The notes under the pieces were generated by a model that worked only from the letters and a program-made list of their open reading frames with translations, searched no databases and had not been told where the DNA came from. A stretch of DNA of 62,141 nt from Paenibacillus alkaliterrae. Lineage in GTDB: Bacteria > Bacillota > Bacilli > Paenibacillales > Paenibacillaceae. The translations under genes were made by a program, and so were the position numbers. The stretch is taken from contig NZ_JAKGAP010000034.1 in NCBI RefSeq assembly GCF_021532375.1, positions 1 to 62,141 on the forward strand. Reading direction: 5' to 3'. Below are positions 16,722 to 25,461 of the stretch, in pieces (the first letter of the stretch is position 1; every line of letters starts with the position of its first letter).

Positions 16722-17551
16722 TTATTAATACTTTAAATGAAGAACAGAATATTGGTAACTGTCTTGAATGTGTGAAATGGGCGGATGAGATTATTGTTGT
16801 AGATATGTACAGCAATGATAAAACGGTTGAAATTGTACGTGAGTATACAGACAAGGTGTATTTTCATGAACGTATGGGTTATGCTGATCCTGCGAGGCAG
16901 TTTGCTTTAAATCAAGCTAACAATGAATGGATTTTGGTAGTAGATGCAGATGAGTTAGTGCCTAAAGAAATGCGAAATCGTATTATAGAAATTGCAGACT
17001 CTGGAAAATGGGATGCGGTATTATTACCTCATCTCAATTATTTTTTTGGACATAAAATGGAGGCTTCTGGATGTGGGCCTTTACAAAATATGCATATTCG
17101 TTTTTTCAAAAAATCAGTCATGCAATATTCTGATCGCATTCATAATTTTGCGCATGTTACTCCATCGGCACGTATTTATTATCTTAAAGATACCAGTTGT
17201 TCTTTTATTCATTTTAGTTATTTAGATGTTGAACATTTTTTGGAAAAGGTAAATAGATATACCACCATTGAAGCTAATAATGCTAAAAAATCTGGTGAAA
17301 CTTTCTCTTTATTAAGGACAATTTGGAGAGGATTTAAAGAAGTTGTTTATTTTTTTGTGAAGAAGGGTTATAAAGATGGGCTTTATGGTTTTGCGTTATC
17401 TATATTTATGCTATCTTATAGAATTAGTGTTGGGCTAAAACTATATTTGTTGGAAAAATATCAAACTGAAAACCCTCGAAGTGCAATTATTGAAAATTAT
17501 CAAAGTATAGCTGATTATTTTATTCAAGAATATCGTAATGAAAAAACTTAA
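16703..17551 (+). CDS. family 2 glycosyltransferase
   Basis: A 282-residue GT2 enzyme with a GT-A fold. Motifs are ISVIINTLNEEQNIGNCLE (nucleotide-sugar binding), WADEIIVVDMYSNDKT and the DxD-type WILVVDADE near residue 80. It belongs with WaaE/KdtX-like transferases (SCSFIHFSYLDVEHFLEK helix). It presumably adds one sugar to the lipid-linked repeat unit on the cytoplasmic face. The SD AAAGGTGGAT lies inside the end of wzx and the ATG overlaps it. Donor and acceptor cannot be deduced. Confidence 0.88.
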   Translation: MAKISVIINTLNEEQNIGNCLECVKWADEIIVVDMYSNDKTVEIVREYTDKVYFHERMGYADPARQFALNQANNEWILVVDADELVPKEMRNRIIEIADSGKWDAVLLPHLNYFFGHKMEASGCGPLQNMHIRFFKKSVMQYSDRIHNFAHVTPSARIYYLKDTSCSFIHFSYLDVEHFLEKVNRYTTIEANNAKKSGETFSLLRTIWRGFKEVVYFFVKKGYKDGLYGFALSIFMLSYRISVGLKLYLLEKYQTENPRSAIIENYQSIADYFIQEYRNEKT

Positions 17552-17580
17552 TGGAATTTTGTAATAAGGAAGGTGATAAT

Positions 17581-18612
17581 GTGAAAGTAAAAGTATTAAC
17601 AAGATATCCGTGGTCAATTGGTTACGGTGGTGCTGAGGTTCAAGCACAGAAATATGTTGATTATGCTTTGAATAAAGGTATCGATATTTCTTTCATGGAC
17701 CACTACAGCAAGAGCGTTGATTATGATATATTACATTTGGTTGGTTCGGATTATAATACTTTTCAAATGATTAACTTTGCTAAATCTAAGAATATAAAAG
17801 TTGTATTATCACCAGTTTATTACACAACACAGTTAAAAGCTAAGATGATTTCGGTCTATCTGAAACTATTTAAAACGAAACATCATTCATCTCATAATTT
17901 AATGAAATATGCTATGGAATCAGCTGACTTTTTATTACCAAACAGCATGATAGAACAACACCAGTTAATTGAAGTGTTTGGGTTAAAACATAAGATTAAT
18001 TCATTTAAAGTTATTTATAATGGAGTGGATGATGAAGATATAGAATCTGTAAATAGAGATCATTTTGTAAATCAGTATGGTATCAATCGTGAGTATATAT
18101 TGTGTGTTTCTATGATAGATAGAAGAAAAAATACCCTAAAACTTGTAGAAGCATACCTTCAATCAGGTAGTGATAGCCAATTGGTTATTGTAGGAGATAT
18201 TAGAGATGAGAACAATATCTATACCGACAAGTTTAGAAAGTTAGTTGATGGGAACAAAAGTAAAATAAAACACATTCCTCTCATTACAGATAAATCTTTA
18301 CTTAATTCAGCTTATGCTGCAGCAAAGGTACATGCCATGCCTAGTCTATTTGAAACGCCTGGCTTGTCAAATTTGGAAGCAGCAAGTTTTGGGTGTAATC
18401 TGGTTGTTGGGGATTGTCCTCCAGTTAGAGAATATTTTAATGATTTACCATTTTACGCTAATCCAAATAGTATTGACAGCATTGCTAATGCAATAATCAA
18501 TGCAGAAAAAGAGGATAGATCTCAAGATGCAAGGGTTATTGCTTCTAGATATTATTGGCATAAAGTCGTTGATGATCTTGCTGATATTTATAGATTAGTA
18601 GTCAACTCCTAA
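17581..18612 (+). CDS. family 4-type glycosyltransferase
   Basis: A 343-residue GT-B enzyme. The N-terminus VKVKVLTRYPWSIGYGGAEV shows the glycine-rich acceptor loop (GGAE), and the C-terminal half has HAMPSLFETPGLSNLEAASF with the E-x7-E arrangement of retaining GT4 enzymes. VIYNGVDDE marks the domain linker. I choose GTG 17581, which follows an AAGGAAGGTG SD; an in-frame ATG at 17551 overlaps the previous stop but lacks an SD. Donor unknown. The gene is strongly AT-rich. Confidence 0.85.
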   Translation: MKVKVLTRYPWSIGYGGAEVQAQKYVDYALNKGIDISFMDHYSKSVDYDILHLVGSDYNTFQMINFAKSKNIKVVLSPVYYTTQLKAKMISVYLKLFKTKHHSSHNLMKYAMESADFLLPNSMIEQHQLIEVFGLKHKINSFKVIYNGVDDEDIESVNRDHFVNQYGINREYILCVSMIDRRKNTLKLVEAYLQSGSDSQLVIVGDIRDENNIYTDKFRKLVDGNKSKIKHIPLITDKSLLNSAYAAAKVHAMPSLFETPGLSNLEAASFGCNLVVGDCPPVREYFNDLPFYANPNSIDSIANAIINAEKEDRSQDARVIASRYYWHKVVDDLADIYRLVVNS

Positions 18613-18652
18613 AAATATTTATTTTTTAGAAAGCGAAATAAATAATGAGTGA

Positions 18653-18937
18653 TATCCTGATCAGGATCATCTTGTTTTAATTTGTGATATGGATACGAAA
18701 GATCCATATCACAAAATGTTATTGGAGCGTATGACTAGTGAGCCATGGGTGGAAAAGGTCTTTGTAACTGGATTTTTATCGGATGAAGATGTGGTTCGAA
18801 TCTTAGCCGCAGCGGATGCCGTCTTATATAAAAAGCATTATAAAATGAGATTGGAGATTTATTTAACTGATAAGATAAAGGTTAACCGGAATATTATTAG
18901 AGCATTAGTCAATTTGATGAGAAGGTTAGATTTATAG
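18653..18937 (+). pseudogene. glycosyltransferase remnant (C-terminal-domain fragment)
   Basis: The frame reads DHLVLICDMDTKDPYHKMLL, then VEKVFVTGFLSDEDVVRILAAADAVLY. This parallels the next gene (ILICDLDANNLYHNKIL ... IYITGHLSKYDVSNLLSIVDV). After about 18830 the similarity ends and the reading continues into unrelated residues. The N-terminal domain and the rest of the active site are absent, and there is no SD. It is the relic of a paralogue of the 18970 transferase. Confidence 0.8.
18681..18715. other. 14-bp perfect inverted repeat within the relic
   Basis: TTTGTGATATGGAT (18681-18694) and ATCCATATCACAAA (18702-18715) flank a 7-nt loop. There is no T-run on either side, so it is not a standard terminator. 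Confidence 0.8.
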
Positions 18938-18969
18938 CCTGATCCTTACTTGAAAAGGTGAAGCAGATA

Positions 18970-20061
18970 ATGAAAATATTACTTATCAGTGGTTCTTTTC
19001 CACAAATGAAGTGTGGCGTCGGGGATTATACATTCTTATTAGCGAAAGAATTGTCAGATAGAAATAATATAGAACTTGCTGTATTAACAAGTTCAAATGT
19101 TGATATGAATGATTATCGTGATGATCGATTTCGTGTTCATCCAATCATTAAGAGATGGGATATAAGAAATTTTATTGAAATTATTAAATTCATTCGTTAC
19201 TATAATCCAGATATAGTCCATGTACAATATCCTACAATGGGATATAAAAAGAGCATATTTCCTAACTTGATTCCTTTAGTAATGAAAATATTAAAAGTTA
19301 CGACTGTACAAACATGGCATGAACCACTAAGTTGGAAAGGGAATTTTCGTTATATACCTAATCTGATTTCAGAAAACAATATTATATTTGTTGAATCTAA
19401 TTATCTTTCAATGATAAGCCATGTTTATAGGCGTTTTTTGAAAAATAAAAATTATATACACATTCCTATTTCGTCAAATATTCCTAAATCTGTGTTAAGT
19501 GATGAGGAAAAAGTGAGTTTAAGAAATAAATTCGATAAAAACGATAAGAGAATAATTGGTTATTTTGGATTTGTTACTGAAAATAAAGGAATAGAGTATA
19601 TATTTACTTTCTCCAATCCTAAGACGGATGTAATAATATTAATATGTGATCTTGACGCAAATAATTTATATCATAACAAAATATTAAACTTAGTCGAAAA
19701 TTATAGAAAAAACAATGGAGAAATATATATAACAGGCCATCTTTCAAAATATGATGTTTCAAACCTGCTTTCTATTGTTGACGTTATTGCCTTGCCTTTT
19801 GTTAATGGTGTTTCTGAAAGGAATGGCTCATTTTTAGCCGCAAGAGCACAGGGGACATTAATATTAACAACCCATAAAGCTTTGAGAGGTTATGATAAAG
19901 AGAATAATGTTTATTATGTTCAATGTAATGATATCGAAATGATGAGAAATGTTTTCGAGTTTATAAAAAAAAATGATTCAAAAGAAAAGTTCGAATATGA
20001 AATAAGCTGGAGTAAAGTTGCTTCTCAGCATCTTGATTACTATAAGGAAATTTCTCTATAA
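18970..20061 (+). CDS. glycosyltransferase (GT-B, family 4-like)
   Basis: A 363-residue GT-B protein starting MKILLISGSFPQMKCGVGDY, the usual first beta strand and glycine loop of GT4 enzymes. The donor domain shows IIGYFGFVTENKGIEYI and, near residue 280, LPFVNGVSERNGSFLAARAQ, with a glutamate in the expected donor-binding place. I choose ATG 18970 with AAAGGTG upstream; an in-frame GTG at 18958 falls inside that SD. The gene is among the most AT-rich of the window. Its broken paralogue lies directly upstream. Confidence 0.83.
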   Translation: MKILLISGSFPQMKCGVGDYTFLLAKELSDRNNIELAVLTSSNVDMNDYRDDRFRVHPIIKRWDIRNFIEIIKFIRYYNPDIVHVQYPTMGYKKSIFPNLIPLVMKILKVTTVQTWHEPLSWKGNFRYIPNLISENNIIFVESNYLSMISHVYRRFLKNKNYIHIPISSNIPKSVLSDEEKVSLRNKFDKNDKRIIGYFGFVTENKGIEYIFTFSNPKTDVIILICDLDANNLYHNKILNLVENYRKNNGEIYITGHLSKYDVSNLLSIVDVIALPFVNGVSERNGSFLAARAQGTLILTTHKALRGYDKENNVYYVQCNDIEMMRNVFEFIKKNDSKEKFEYEISWSKVASQHLDYYKEISL

Positions 20062-20096
20062 TAGAAGATTTAATAACTAAATTTGAAGGAGTTAAT

Positions 20097-21377
20097 ATGA
20101 TTTCCTCTCAAACACAATATGAAGAACTTGGATCAAACAATAGAGTAAAGCGAATCATAATCGGGTTTGTAAAAAGTCGAAGTAATATTGAGACATCATT
20201 TGTTGGATTTTTGCTATTCTTGTCATTTTATTACTTTAGTTATAGATATCCATTTCAAATAAATAGTTCGTTGACAAGCCCAACTTACAAAGATACACCG
20301 TTTATCCTTCAGGTCTTAAAATATGTACTGTTTTTGTGGGGGATATATTTCACAAGTTTAAAAGCCTTTGCAAACCGTTTAAAACCTCAATATAACAAAG
20401 AAAAAATGTTTTTTTTCTTTGTATATCTTTATTTGTTCATTATTCCAGTCACTAGCGGCACTATGGCAAAGAGTTCATACTTAATTGAGACAGGAATATT
20501 TTTTATTGCATTGCTTCCGATTCTTTTATTTTCAAACGGTAATTTAGATGCTGTAAAAGTTAGCAGGTCCTTCTCTCTATTCTTATGGGTTTCGATATTA
20601 TATGAAATCGTTCAAATTGCTTTGTTTATAATTAACGACAGATTACCTGCACTTGCTTACTCCAATTCGTGGTCCGTCCGTTTCGGATCAGTTTGGGATG
20701 ATCCCAATAGTTTTTCTTTTATACTTGCTTTTCTAATCCCATTTGTTGTTCTTAAGAAGGGTGCGAAAATTGAAAAAATCTTTGTTGTTTCGTTCTTATT
20801 GGTTGCACTCATGCTAACCCAGTCTCTAACAGGAATTGCGGGAGTTTTTGCGAGTTTGTTTCTCGGTACTTTCCTGATAAACATAGTTAAACCGAGGAAA
20901 TCTAGCGCGCGATTATTATTTTTAATCGTTATTTTATATAGTATTGGGGCAATTATGTGTTATATTTTATATTTGAATTCCCCACAGTTACAAAACCTTT
21001 GGTATCTTAAGCAAGATAGTATAAATGCACATCTAAATATCATAGATACTTTTTACCAAGCGGGATATGTTGAACTTATGGGTTTTAATCCCCAAGGAAT
21101 GCACGGCGAATCAGGTTATATAAACATACTGTTAAACTTCGGAATTATCTACTTAATAGTTTACCTATTAGTCCAACTGATAGTTATTGTGAAATTGTTG
21201 AAAATAATAAAGGGTTCGCCAAAAGAGGGTTCGGAAATATATTACGGAGCGTTATTTTTTGTAATTAGCTTTGCTTTAGGTATGACTAACCTTCCGCTAG
21301 ACGTTGCTTTTCCTATTAATTTAGCCTATATAATTTGCGTAATATTTGTTTACACCTTTGAACAGAACGAATCATAG
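20097..21377 (+). CDS. O-antigen polymerase/ligase-like membrane protein (Wzy candidate)
   Basis: A 426-residue protein with about ten to twelve hydrophobic helices and a large loop near residues 305-350 (NIIDTFYQAGYVELMGFNPQ onward, containing HGESGYINILLNFG), the typical place of the periplasmic loop in Wzy/WaaL proteins. The H-x-E-S-G-Y-x-N segment resembles the conserved loop motif of these polymerases. It should join repeat units at the outer face of the membrane. ATG 20097 has a GAAGGAG SD. It is AT-rich like its neighbours. Sequence conservation in this family is low, so polymerase rather than another membrane role is partly inferred from context. Confidence 0.82.
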   Translation: MISSQTQYEELGSNNRVKRIIIGFVKSRSNIETSFVGFLLFLSFYYFSYRYPFQINSSLTSPTYKDTPFILQVLKYVLFLWGIYFTSLKAFANRLKPQYNKEKMFFFFVYLYLFIIPVTSGTMAKSSYLIETGIFFIALLPILLFSNGNLDAVKVSRSFSLFLWVSILYEIVQIALFIINDRLPALAYSNSWSVRFGSVWDDPNSFSFILAFLIPFVVLKKGAKIEKIFVVSFLLVALMLTQSLTGIAGVFASLFLGTFLINIVKPRKSSARLLFLIVILYSIGAIMCYILYLNSPQLQNLWYLKQDSINAHLNIIDTFYQAGYVELMGFNPQGMHGESGYINILLNFGIIYLIVYLLVQLIVIVKLLKIIKGSPKEGSEIYYGALFFVISFALGMTNLPLDVAFPINLAYIICVIFVYTFEQNES

Positions 21378-21444
21378 AAACGGGTAAGAAACACTAGTTT
21401 ATTGATAGATGCATATTTTCCAATCGATTCTAAAGGAGTTTAAC

Positions 21445-22536
21445 ATGCACCAAATAACAATCGACTTGAGAATGCTTCATAATTCGGGAATAGGAACCTA
21501 TATTCGAAATCTTGTTCCTTTAGTTATTAGGTTATTCCCTGATACCTCGTATAACCTTATTGGAAATATCACGGAAATGAAGCAATATGATTGGGCGCAA
21601 AATAAGAATATAACCTTAATCGATTGTAAGTCGAAGATATATTCAGTCTCAGAGCAATATGAACTTGTTCGCAAAATCCCAAAGGATACTACTCTATTTT
21701 GGTCTCCGCATTATAATATTCCTATCCTCTATCGCGGTAAATTACTAGTGACGGTCCATGATGTCTTCCATTTGGCTATGCCGCAGTTTACAGGCGGTTA
21801 TCATAAAAGATTATATGCAAAAGGGATGTTTCATTTCTTACGTTCTAAAGCGAAATCGATTATTTGTATTTCTGAGTTTACGCAATCGGAGCTAATAAGA
21901 TTAACTGGAAAGAAAAAACATCAACCGATACATGTTATCTCTAATGGTGTTAATAATAAATGGTTGAATGTGGAGAAAAAACATAGCCCGCATAATAAAC
22001 CCTATTTACTTTACGTCGGCAACGTAAAACCTAATAAGAACCTCAAAAATCTGATAAAAGCTTTTGATATGATTAAAGGACAGATTCCCCATGATCTTCT
22101 CATTGTCGGGAAAAAAGAAGGGTTTATTACAGGGGATGCTGCTGTCTTTGAAAGCACAGACGATCATCTGGACAGGCTGCATTTTACAGGCCATGTTAGT
22201 GAAGAATTATTGGAACAATATTTTGCTAATGCCGATATGCTAGTATTTCCTTCACTTTATGAAGGCTTTGGGTTGCCGCCTCTGGAAGCAATGGCATGCG
22301 GATGTCCTGTTTTAGTGTCAAGCGCTGCTTCACTACCGGAAGTATGCGGGGAAGCGGCTCTGTATTGCGATCCGTACCAGCCGGAAGATATTGCAGCACA
22401 AATTAAACGATTAGTATCTGATTCTGTTCTTCAAGATCAACTTAGAGCAAAAGGGCTTGAAAAAGCGAAGCAATTCACGTGGGACCGTTGTGCTATGGAG
22501 ACGGCCAAGGTGATAAGAGAGGTATTGGAAGCATGA
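21445..22536 (+). CDS. family 4 glycosyltransferase
   Basis: A 363-residue GT4 enzyme. It begins ITIDLRMLHNSGIGTYIRNL, the acceptor-binding loop of mannosyl/glucosyl GT4 members, and has VHDVFHLAMP, ISNGVNN, YVGNVKPNKNLKNLI and the donor-binding FPSLYEGFGLPPLEAMACGC with the E-x7-E pair. I choose ATG 21445, which follows AAAGGAG; an ATG at 21409 has no SD. Base composition returns towards the genome average here. It overlaps the next gene by an ATGA junction. Confidence 0.9.
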   Translation: MHQITIDLRMLHNSGIGTYIRNLVPLVIRLFPDTSYNLIGNITEMKQYDWAQNKNITLIDCKSKIYSVSEQYELVRKIPKDTTLFWSPHYNIPILYRGKLLVTVHDVFHLAMPQFTGGYHKRLYAKGMFHFLRSKAKSIICISEFTQSELIRLTGKKKHQPIHVISNGVNNKWLNVEKKHSPHNKPYLLYVGNVKPNKNLKNLIKAFDMIKGQIPHDLLIVGKKEGFITGDAAVFESTDDHLDRLHFTGHVSEELLEQYFANADMLVFPSLYEGFGLPPLEAMACGCPVLVSSAASLPEVCGEAALYCDPYQPEDIAAQIKRLVSDSVLQDQLRAKGLEKAKQFTWDRCAMETAKVIREVLEA

Positions 22537-23666
22537 GAATAGCAATAGTTCATGAATGGTTGACTACCTATGCAGGGTCGGAACGAGTGCTTGAACAGCT
22601 GATGATCCTTTATCCGGAGGCAGATTTATTTAGCGTAGTAGACTATTTGCCTGAAGACCGGCGAGGGTTTATCCTGAATAAGAAGGTTACTACATCCTTT
22701 ATACAAAAACTGCCCTTTGCAAAAAGGATATTTCGTAATTATCTGCCTCTAATGCCACTTGCTGTCGAACAATTTGATTTATCGCAATATGATCTTGTGG
22801 TCTCAAGTTCACACGCCGTTGCAAAAGGAATAATTACTGGTCCTAGTCAGCTTCACATCTCCTATGTGCACTCTCCCATTCGATATGCTTGGGATTTACA
22901 ACATCAATATTTAAATGAGACGGGACTGAATCGGGGCGTAAAGGGCTGGATAACTAGAGGAATCCTGCATAATATTCGAAAATGGGATTACCGTACAGCA
23001 AATGGGGTAGATGCTTTTCTGGCCAACTCAGCATTTATCGGAAGAAGAATCTGGAAGGTTTATCGAAGAGAAGCACAAGTGATTTATCCTCCGGTTGATG
23101 TTGAGTCCTTTACCTATAAAGAGGTCAAAGAGGATTTTTATTTGACAGCCTCAAGGATGGTACCCTATAAAAAGATCGATTTAATTGTCGAGGCTTTTAA
23201 GCAAATGCCGGATAAAAAGCTGGTTGTTATCGGTGACGGGCCGGATTATGATAAAATCAAAGCGCTCGCCGGACCTAATGTTTCCTTGTTAGGATATCAA
23301 TCCTTTGAAGTTTTAAAGGACCATATGCAGCGGGCTCAGGCATTTGTGTTTGCGGCCGAGGAGGATTTTGGTATTACACCGGTAGAGGCGCAAGCTTGCG
23401 GTACGCCTGTTATTGCATTTGGTAAAGGTGGAGCGTTAGAAACGATCATTGGCTTGGAATCGGAACAACCTACAGGGGTATTTTTTAAGGAACAGACTCT
23501 CGAATCCTTAGTGGATGCGGTAAACCGTTTTAACCGGGAAAGAACTCGAATTTCTACACGAGCATGCAGAGAAAATGCAATGCGCTTTTCAAACGAAAGA
23601 TTTAGGCGGGAAATCAAGGAATACATAAATCAGCGTGTTGTTGAGTTTACTAGTATAACGATGTAG
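22533..23666 (+). CDS. family 4 glycosyltransferase, mannosyltransferase-like
   Basis: A 377-residue GT4 enzyme beginning MRIAIVHEWLTTYAGSERVL, characteristic of the WbaZ/WbpY group that uses GDP-mannose. Other motifs are SYVHSPIRYAWDLQHQYL, ASRMVPYKKIDLIVEAF, VIGDGPDYDKIK and the donor site FAAEEDFGITPVEAQACGTP. With ManC just downstream, a GDP-mannose donor is a reasonable inference. The start is ATG 22533 in an ATGA overlap with the previous gene; the frame is open further upstream but lies within that gene. Confidence 0.9.
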   Translation: MRIAIVHEWLTTYAGSERVLEQLMILYPEADLFSVVDYLPEDRRGFILNKKVTTSFIQKLPFAKRIFRNYLPLMPLAVEQFDLSQYDLVVSSSHAVAKGIITGPSQLHISYVHSPIRYAWDLQHQYLNETGLNRGVKGWITRGILHNIRKWDYRTANGVDAFLANSAFIGRRIWKVYRREAQVIYPPVDVESFTYKEVKEDFYLTASRMVPYKKIDLIVEAFKQMPDKKLVVIGDGPDYDKIKALAGPNVSLLGYQSFEVLKDHMQRAQAFVFAAEEDFGITPVEAQACGTPVIAFGKGGALETIIGLESEQPTGVFFKEQTLESLVDAVNRFNRERTRISTRACRENAMRFSNERFRREIKEYINQRVVEFTSITM

Positions 23667-23680
23667 AGGAGAATAATTAA

Positions 23681-23812
23681 ATGTATACATTAGGGAATGT
23701 GCTCAATGTTAATCAAACGTATTATGCCGTAGTCGAAAAACTGAATAAGGGCGTTATCACGTTTCAATGCATGAAGCAGAACACAGGCTATAATCTGGAC
23801 CTTATTGGATAG
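23681..23812 (+). CDS. 43-residue ORF, possibly a gene remnant
   Basis: ATG 23681 has a good SD (AGGAGA) and encodes 43 residues (MYTLGNVLNVNQTYYAVVEK at the start), stopping at TAG 23810. I do not recognise it. It leads directly into the broken aminotransferase-like remnant, so it may be the residue of a damaged gene whose start signals survive. Confidence 0.35.
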   Translation: MYTLGNVLNVNQTYYAVVEKLNKGVITFQCMKQNTGYNLDLIG

Positions 23813-24055
23813 CGAAATGACTGATATTTTAATTCTTCCCGAGGATACTTCCAATTCAACGCCAAGCTGGTTTGGATTTATTCTAACGGTGAAGGATGGC
23901 AGTAAGTATTCGAGGAATGCCATTACCCAATGGCTAATACAGATAAAATTATGTATGATACGTTCCTTGTCGGTGTGTATCCTGGATTAAACGATGAAAT
24001 GATCGATTATATGGCAGCGCAAATTATCGACGCTGTTGAGCATTCAAAACTATAA
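23806..24055 (+). pseudogene. DegT/DnrJ-family (RfbH-like) sugar dehydrase remnant
   Basis: Two pieces in different frames match the C-terminal region of RfbH-type PLP enzymes: first ILILPEDTSNSTPSWFGF up to NAITQW (near 23930), then NTDKIMYDTFLVGVYPGLND..MIDYM to the stop at 24055. The bulk of the enzyme, including the active-site lysine region, is missing. It suggests that the polysaccharide once contained a dideoxy or amino sugar. Confidence 0.8.
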
Positions 24056-24071
24056 TTAGGATGTGTTCACT

Positions 24072-25445
24072 ATGAAGCTCGTACTACTATCAGGGGGATC
24101 GGGACAAAGGTTATGGCCATTGTCTAATCAAGCGAGGTCGAAGCAATTTCTTAAAGTGCTTCAGAATCCACAAGGCGATCTGGAATCCATGGTGCAGCGG
24201 GTATGGAGGCAGCTGGAGCATGTCGGTTTATCCAATCAATCTGTTATTGCGACGAGTAAGACGCAAGTGGATATGATTCGTAATCAGATTGGTCAAGATG
24301 TATCCATCGTCGTTGAACCAGAACGCAGGGATACGTTTCCGGCTATTGCTTTAGCAGCTTCCTACTTTTATAGTGAGCAGAATGTTGATTTAGATGAAGT
24401 GGTGGGCGTTCTTCCGGTAGACCCCTATGTGGAAGACACTTTTTTTGAAAAAGTGTCACAGCTAGAAGATATTGTGCAACATTCCGGGGCCAATCTAGCG
24501 TTAATAGGAGTAGAGCCCACCTTTCCTTCATCAAAATATGGATATATTGTTCCGTACAGTTCTGAACCGGATAAAGGGTATCGATTAGTCAGTCATTTTC
24601 AGGAGAAGCCATCGGAAGAGGCAGCGGCTAAACTTCTGCAAGATCGAGCATTATGGAACTGCGGTGTATTTGCTTTTAAACTTGGCTACTTAATTGACCT
24701 AATTAAATCTCTTAAACTTCCATTTGATTATCCAACATTGCTCAAACAATATGGGCAATTGACCAAGATAAGCTTCGATTACCAGGTTGTTGAGAAGACC
24801 GAAAATATTGTGGTTCTTCCTTATGATGGTTACTGGAAAGATCTTGGCACTTGGAATACGCTCACGGAAGAGATGGGCACAAGCCAGCTGGGGCTTGGTG
24901 CTATTAGCAAAGATAGTGAGAATGCCCATTTGATTAACGAGCTTGATATCCCGGTTACAATACTGGGAGTCTCTAATGTTGTAGTGGCCGTAAGTCCAGA
25001 TGGAATTCTGGTATCGGATAAAGACGCAAGTCCAAGACTAAAGGAAATGCTTCATTTTGACCAAAGACCGATGTACGAGGAACGTCATTGGGGTTGGTAT
25101 CGGGTATTGGACTATACTCGGTTTGATCAGAAAGAGGAAGTGCTTACTCGTCGTATAGGAATAACGGCAGGTCGAAATCTTAGCTATCAACTGCATAATA
25201 TTCGGAGAGAAGTATGGACGATTATTCGCGGCGAAGGTGAGTTTGTATTAAATCATCAACATCGTTATGTTAAAGCAGGCGATGTATTGGAAATTCCAGT
25301 GAAAACGATGCATGCTCTTAAAGCAATAACGGATCTGGAATTGATTGAGGTACAATCCGGTGAAGAGTTAATGGAGCTGGATGTGATTGAAATCTATAAC
25401 GATTGGGTAGATATTGAACAATATTGTTTAGTAAGTAGTACGTAA
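24072..25445 (+). CDS. manC: mannose-1-phosphate guanylyltransferase/mannose-6-phosphate isomerase
   Basis: A 457-residue bifunctional-type enzyme. The pyrophosphorylase signature is LLSGGSGQRLWPLSNQARSK (residues 4-23), with VEPERRDTFPAIALA, GVLPVDPYV and the FQEKPS motif; the C-terminal cupin (about 340-450) has RHWGWYRVLDY, LSYQLHNIRREVWTIIRGEG and IPVKTMHAL, the type II isomerase metal-binding domain. It provides GDP-mannose. I choose ATG 24072 (after TAGGATG); GTG 24063 in frame is an alternative. It supports a mannose-containing repeat unit with the preceding transferase. Confidence 0.92.
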   Translation: MKLVLLSGGSGQRLWPLSNQARSKQFLKVLQNPQGDLESMVQRVWRQLEHVGLSNQSVIATSKTQVDMIRNQIGQDVSIVVEPERRDTFPAIALAASYFYSEQNVDLDEVVGVLPVDPYVEDTFFEKVSQLEDIVQHSGANLALIGVEPTFPSSKYGYIVPYSSEPDKGYRLVSHFQEKPSEEAAAKLLQDRALWNCGVFAFKLGYLIDLIKSLKLPFDYPTLLKQYGQLTKISFDYQVVEKTENIVVLPYDGYWKDLGTWNTLTEEMGTSQLGLGAISKDSENAHLINELDIPVTILGVSNVVVAVSPDGILVSDKDASPRLKEMLHFDQRPMYEERHWGWYRVLDYTRFDQKEEVLTRRIGITAGRNLSYQLHNIRREVWTIIRGEGEFVLNHQHRYVKAGDVLEIPVKTMHALKAITDLELIEVQSGEELMELDVIEIYNDWVDIEQYCLVSST

Positions 25446-25461
25446 TAAAATAGGATTTTGA

